DNA of 54,952 nt. Source: Fidelibacterota bacterium (GTDB taxonomy: Bacteria > Fidelibacterota > UBA8477 > JABMPR01). A program made the position numbers and the translations under genes. Shown piece by piece: positions 52,254 to 54,952 of the stretch (positions within the stretch are counted from its first letter, which is position 1; every line of letters starts with the position of its first letter). Under the pieces are notes generated by a model. The model had not been told where the DNA came from. It was given only the letters and a program-made list of their open reading frames with translations, and made no database searches. The stretch lies in the NCBI GenBank assembly GCA_016784025.1, contig JADHVL010000025.1, positions 1 to 54,952 on the forward strand, in the 5' to 3' direction.

Positions 52254-53840
52254 ATGAATACAAATAATACCTGGTCCTTTACATTCATCATTGTTGGTGT
52301 CATTTTTGTGCTTAACCTTTTTGCCCAGCAATTTTTCGTTCGTTTTGATTTGACTGAAAATGAACGCTATTCAATCAGTGATGTTACTCGCGATATACTG
52401 GCTGAAATTGATGAACCTATTACTGTAAAAGTTTACTTCTCAGAGAATTTTCCACGTCAGTTGATTTCGGTAAAACAATATGTCCTCGACATGTTAAATG
52501 AATACCGGGCCTATGCTGGATCCTCGCTGGAATATGAATTCATCCCCATCTCCGGGGAGAATCAGGAGCTTGAACAGGAAGCCATGTCATATGGTGTGCA
52601 ACCCGTACAGGCAAACATAACAGAAAGTGATGAGATCAAAGTTCAGCGGATATATCTGGGCATCGTCTTTCTGTATGGTGATCAGAAGGAAGTCATACCA
52701 TTTGCTCAACAAATCGAACAACTCGAGTATGATATGACTGGAGCCATCAAAAAACTGAGCCTGGGCAGTTTACCAAAAATTGGTTGGTTAACTGGTCATG
52801 GTGAGCAATCCCTTGGCGAAGAAGGGGTAGCTAGAGCTACTGGCGAGATTCAGAAGAATTATGAATTGGTTGAAATCAACTTGAGTTCTGAGGATCAGGT
52901 TCCACAGGATATTAATACAGTCATCCTATCTGGAGCGACAGTTGAATTTAATGATCAAGATCTCTACAAACTGGATCAGTTCATTCTCAGGGGTGGTAGA
53001 CTTGGCATGTTTCTCAATAGAAAAATAATAGACATGCAAAACCAATACATGCCCGTCCAGGAAAATGGGAGCAACATTTTCTTCTTTCTGGAACACTTCG
53101 GTGTGAAATACGGCAATCAAATTCTGCTGGATAAGACCAATTATCAGGTTCAGGCCATGCAGAATCTTGGCTTCTTACAAATTCCCGTGGCTATGGACTA
53201 TCCCTTTGCACCGCGAATTTCAAATCTGAATGAAGACAACCCCATTGTAAATCGTTTAACTGAGCTGGGCTTCTTCTTTGTCAACGAGGTTTCACAGGTG
53301 GGAGATACTTCCAGAGTATCATTCACACCCCTCATGTATACTTCAGATATGACAGGTTTTGCAATGCCCGATCAGCGCACCAGATCCATCAACATATCTG
53401 CTGGTCAGCAAGTCCCGGATTACATGTATCGCGAAGGACCCAAGGTTGTCTCGGCTATTCTGGAGGGAGAACATACCTCATGGTTTGGCAGCACCAGACC
53501 AGATTCAATCAATTTTCCAGAGATGCACTTGGCTGAGTCCATTACTTCTACTGTGATGGTGACCCTGGGTAATGCCACCTTCACATCACAGCAGTTCATG
53601 GTGCCGGCCAGCCTGACATTTCTCCTGAATACGGTGGACTGGCTATACGATAGGAATGGCTTGATCTCAATTCGATCAAAGAATGTACAGCCCTCGCAGT
53701 TAGAAGAAATGACTGGAGGTAAACGCCAGGCTCTGAAGTGGATAAATATCCTCCTTGCACCACTCCTGATTGTACTGTTCGGTGTTGTTAGATGGTATAT
53801 CCGTAATAAAGCAAAGAATCTCGCAGGAGTTGGATCATGA
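52254..53840 (+). CDS. GldG-family ABC-associated protein (ABC_transp_aux)
   Basis: 528 residues. A single N-terminal transmembrane helix (about 8-28) precedes the GldG-type domain (RFDLTENERYSISDVTRDILAEIDEPITVKVYFSENFP, then NIDxxxL-like repeats and GWLTGHGEQSL), a large soluble domain, and a C-terminal transmembrane helix (about 500-520, LLAPLLIVLFGVVRWYIR). The frame could begin at 52218, within the permease, but ATG at 52254 has GGAGGAG and the normal N-terminus. It is the accessory component of the Gld-type exporter, and overlaps the DUF4340 gene by 4 bases. Confidence 0.92.
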   Translation: MNTNNTWSFTFIIVGVIFVLNLFAQQFFVRFDLTENERYSISDVTRDILAEIDEPITVKVYFSENFPRQLISVKQYVLDMLNEYRAYAGSSLEYEFIPISGENQELEQEAMSYGVQPVQANITESDEIKVQRIYLGIVFLYGDQKEVIPFAQQIEQLEYDMTGAIKKLSLGSLPKIGWLTGHGEQSLGEEGVARATGEIQKNYELVEINLSSEDQVPQDINTVILSGATVEFNDQDLYKLDQFILRGGRLGMFLNRKIIDMQNQYMPVQENGSNIFFFLEHFGVKYGNQILLDKTNYQVQAMQNLGFLQIPVAMDYPFAPRISNLNEDNPIVNRLTELGFFFVNEVSQVGDTSRVSFTPLMYTSDMTGFAMPDQRTRSINISAGQQVPDYMYREGPKVVSAILEGEHTSWFGSTRPDSINFPEMHLAESITSTVMVTLGNATFTSQQFMVPASLTFLLNTVDWLYDRNGLISIRSKNVQPSQLEEMTGGKRQALKWINILLAPLLIVLFGVVRWYIRNKAKNLAGVGS

Positions 53841-54739
53841 AAAATAATCAAACCATTCTTGCTGCCGGTATTCTAGGAGTATTGGCATTGCTCTACTATT
53901 TAACTCAAACAGGTTCAGTGGATACCAGGAGTATCGATGTTGACTTGTTCAAAATTGATAAGGCGGCAATTACAGACATCAGCCTGACTACTGGTGAGTC
54001 ATCAATTGAGTTAATTAAAAATGAAACGGGTTGGATTCTTGATGATTATCCAGTTGATACAGTGCGAATGAATCAGCTAATCATTCAATTCTCAGAATTA
54101 AGTGTGGATCGAATGATTACCAAGAATCCTGAGAAGCACAGTAAATATGAAGTCACCGATCATGATAGTCGTTTCCGGGCCAGGAATAGTGATGGAAAAG
54201 ACTTACTGCATCTAATCATTGGCAAGCAGGGTGCAAACTATCAGGAAACCTTTGTGAGAGCAGAGGCTGAGAATGAAGTTTATGCAGTCAAAAGTAATCT
54301 GAGTCAGTACAAGAATAAAACCGTGAAGGATTTCTGGGATCGTTCAATCACGCAATTTGATGTCAATCAGGTAAATCAGATCAAATTCAGTGGTGAATTG
54401 AATTATATCCTGCATCGCCAAGGACCAGTCTGGTCATACAATGAAGAGCCAGTTGATTTCGAGAAGGTAGTAAATATGTTGCGACCCCTTGAAAATTTGA
54501 AGGCTAGTACATTTGCTGACAACATCGGGATTGAAAATGCCTTTTACCAAGCGATTGCCATCGGTTTCGAAGATGGCTCCACTCTTGAATTGAATTTCCA
54601 TCTCAGGGATGAAAATGGAGCTGTGCTTTTGGTTAAAGTAAGTGGTAATGATAAGATATTTGAATATTCCAAGTCTGGTTTAAATCGTTTTAAAAAGGAA
54701 TTCTCTGAGCTGACACCAGATCCACCTCCAGCAGGATAG
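53837..54739 (+). CDS. DUF4340-domain protein
   Basis: 300 residues. One N-terminal membrane anchor (NQTILAAGILGVLALLYYLT) leads into a repeated beta-rich domain of DUF4340 type: IDVDLFKIDKAAITDISLTTGESSIELIKNETGWILDDYPVDTVRMNQLI, DRMITKNPEKHSKYEV, LLHLIIGKQGANYQETFVRAEAENEVYAVKSNLSQY. This family almost always follows GldG-like genes and probably works with the exporter. The function is not established. A strong terminator lies 15 bases past the stop. Confidence 0.9.
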   Translation: MKNNQTILAAGILGVLALLYYLTQTGSVDTRSIDVDLFKIDKAAITDISLTTGESSIELIKNETGWILDDYPVDTVRMNQLIIQFSELSVDRMITKNPEKHSKYEVTDHDSRFRARNSDGKDLLHLIIGKQGANYQETFVRAEAENEVYAVKSNLSQYKNKTVKDFWDRSITQFDVNQVNQIKFSGELNYILHRQGPVWSYNEEPVDFEKVVNMLRPLENLKASTFADNIGIENAFYQAIAIGFEDGSTLELNFHLRDENGAVLLVKVSGNDKIFEYSKSGLNRFKKEFSELTPDPPPAG

Positions 54740-54754
54740 AAAATAAGTGTAAAG

Positions 54755-54784
54755 AAAAGGGATACTACGGTATCCCTTTTTTTT
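54755..54784 (+). terminator. Rho-independent terminator at the end of the moxR-gld cluster
   Basis: AAAAGGGATAC (54755-54765) pairs with GTATCCCTTTT (54770-54780) around a TACG loop, followed by T to 54784. Strong and perfectly paired. Confidence 0.92.
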
Positions 54785-54922
54785 ATGTCATTATACCTGT
54801 ATTCTACTTTACCAGTACCATATCATTAATGCCAAATTCTAATTGCAGTTAAATCCAATAATGTGTATGTTGTCATACAGATTAATTGATTATGCAATTT
54901 AAAATGCTTTAAGGGGATAGCT

Positions 54923-54952
54923 GTGAGACACAAAAACAAACTTTACCTCATT
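54923..54952 (+). CDS. Start of an unidentified gene, cut by the window edge
   Basis: GTG at 54923 is preceded by AAGGGG at 54911-54916 (6 bases away) and opens a frame reading MRHKNKLYLI. That basic, then hydrophobic beginning suits a signal peptide. Only ten codons are visible, so nothing can be said about its product. Confidence 0.5.
   Translation, partial: MRHKNKLYLI

Noticed and set aside
1..54952. CRISPR array, rRNA operon or prophage
   Set aside because: No direct repeats with regular spacers, no rRNA sequence and no phage structural or integrase genes were seen on reading the window.

Overview
The window reads as chromosomal DNA of a free-living Gram-negative bacterium with a full diderm envelope: TonB-dependent receptor, LptE, TamB-like and BamA/TamA-like proteins, and several outer-membrane barrels. 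GldA/F/G-type ABC genes, a DUF4837 lipoprotein, a TPP-riboswitch-controlled TonB receptor and a DUF490 gene paired with a Bam-like gene suggest the Bacteroidota-Marinimicrobia-Calditrichota side of the FCB group. A Marinimicrobia-like lineage is my best guess, but no rRNA or typing marker is present.

Layout. 1-1370 is a complete IS3-family element, inserted just past the terminator of a minus-strand tRNA-Pro gene. A MerR regulator (minus) follows. From 2389 almost everything is on the plus strand: smpB, tyrS and an ABC-2 exporter pair; trxA; a TPP riboswitch with its TonB receptor and a divergent UDP-GlcNAc 2-epimerase homologue; a large REC/PAS/GAF sensor kinase; lepA and a CPBP protease; an unidentified 1046-residue barrel protein, a BamA-like barrel and rnr; a DUF4837 lipoprotein; rmlD and two glycosyltransferases, the second fused to a decayed phosphoglycosyltransferase; accA, a thioesterase and a queuosine-precursor transporter. 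At 29.4-29.9 kb lie two tRNA-Ser genes and a broken tRNA copy. Then come a minus-strand SLC13 transporter, uvrB, a sigma-54 activator, lptE, asnS, a LOG-like gene, nadE, dnaK, tamB and a bamA/tamA-like gene, a TPR lipoprotein, and a tight run moxR - DUF58 - BatD-like - gldA/F/G-like - DUF4340 that ends at a strong terminator. The last 30 bases start another gene.

The genes are mostly housekeeping and envelope functions in short operons with ATGA or TAATG overlaps. The most unusual structure is not protein-coding. Beside tRNA-Pro and beside tRNA-Ser(GCT) there is a second, partial copy of that tRNA's own end, each split internally by a short nested-hairpin insert (32 and 52 bp). Other points of interest are an apparent ATT start codon for the TamB-linked barrel gene, a recurring TATATT -10 element with little or no 5' leader on several transcripts, and two enzyme homologues (epimerase, phosphoglycosyltransferase) that have lost expected catalytic residues. 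No CRISPR array, rRNA, tmRNA, prophage or replication origin was seen. No gene-free stretch exceeds 300 bases.
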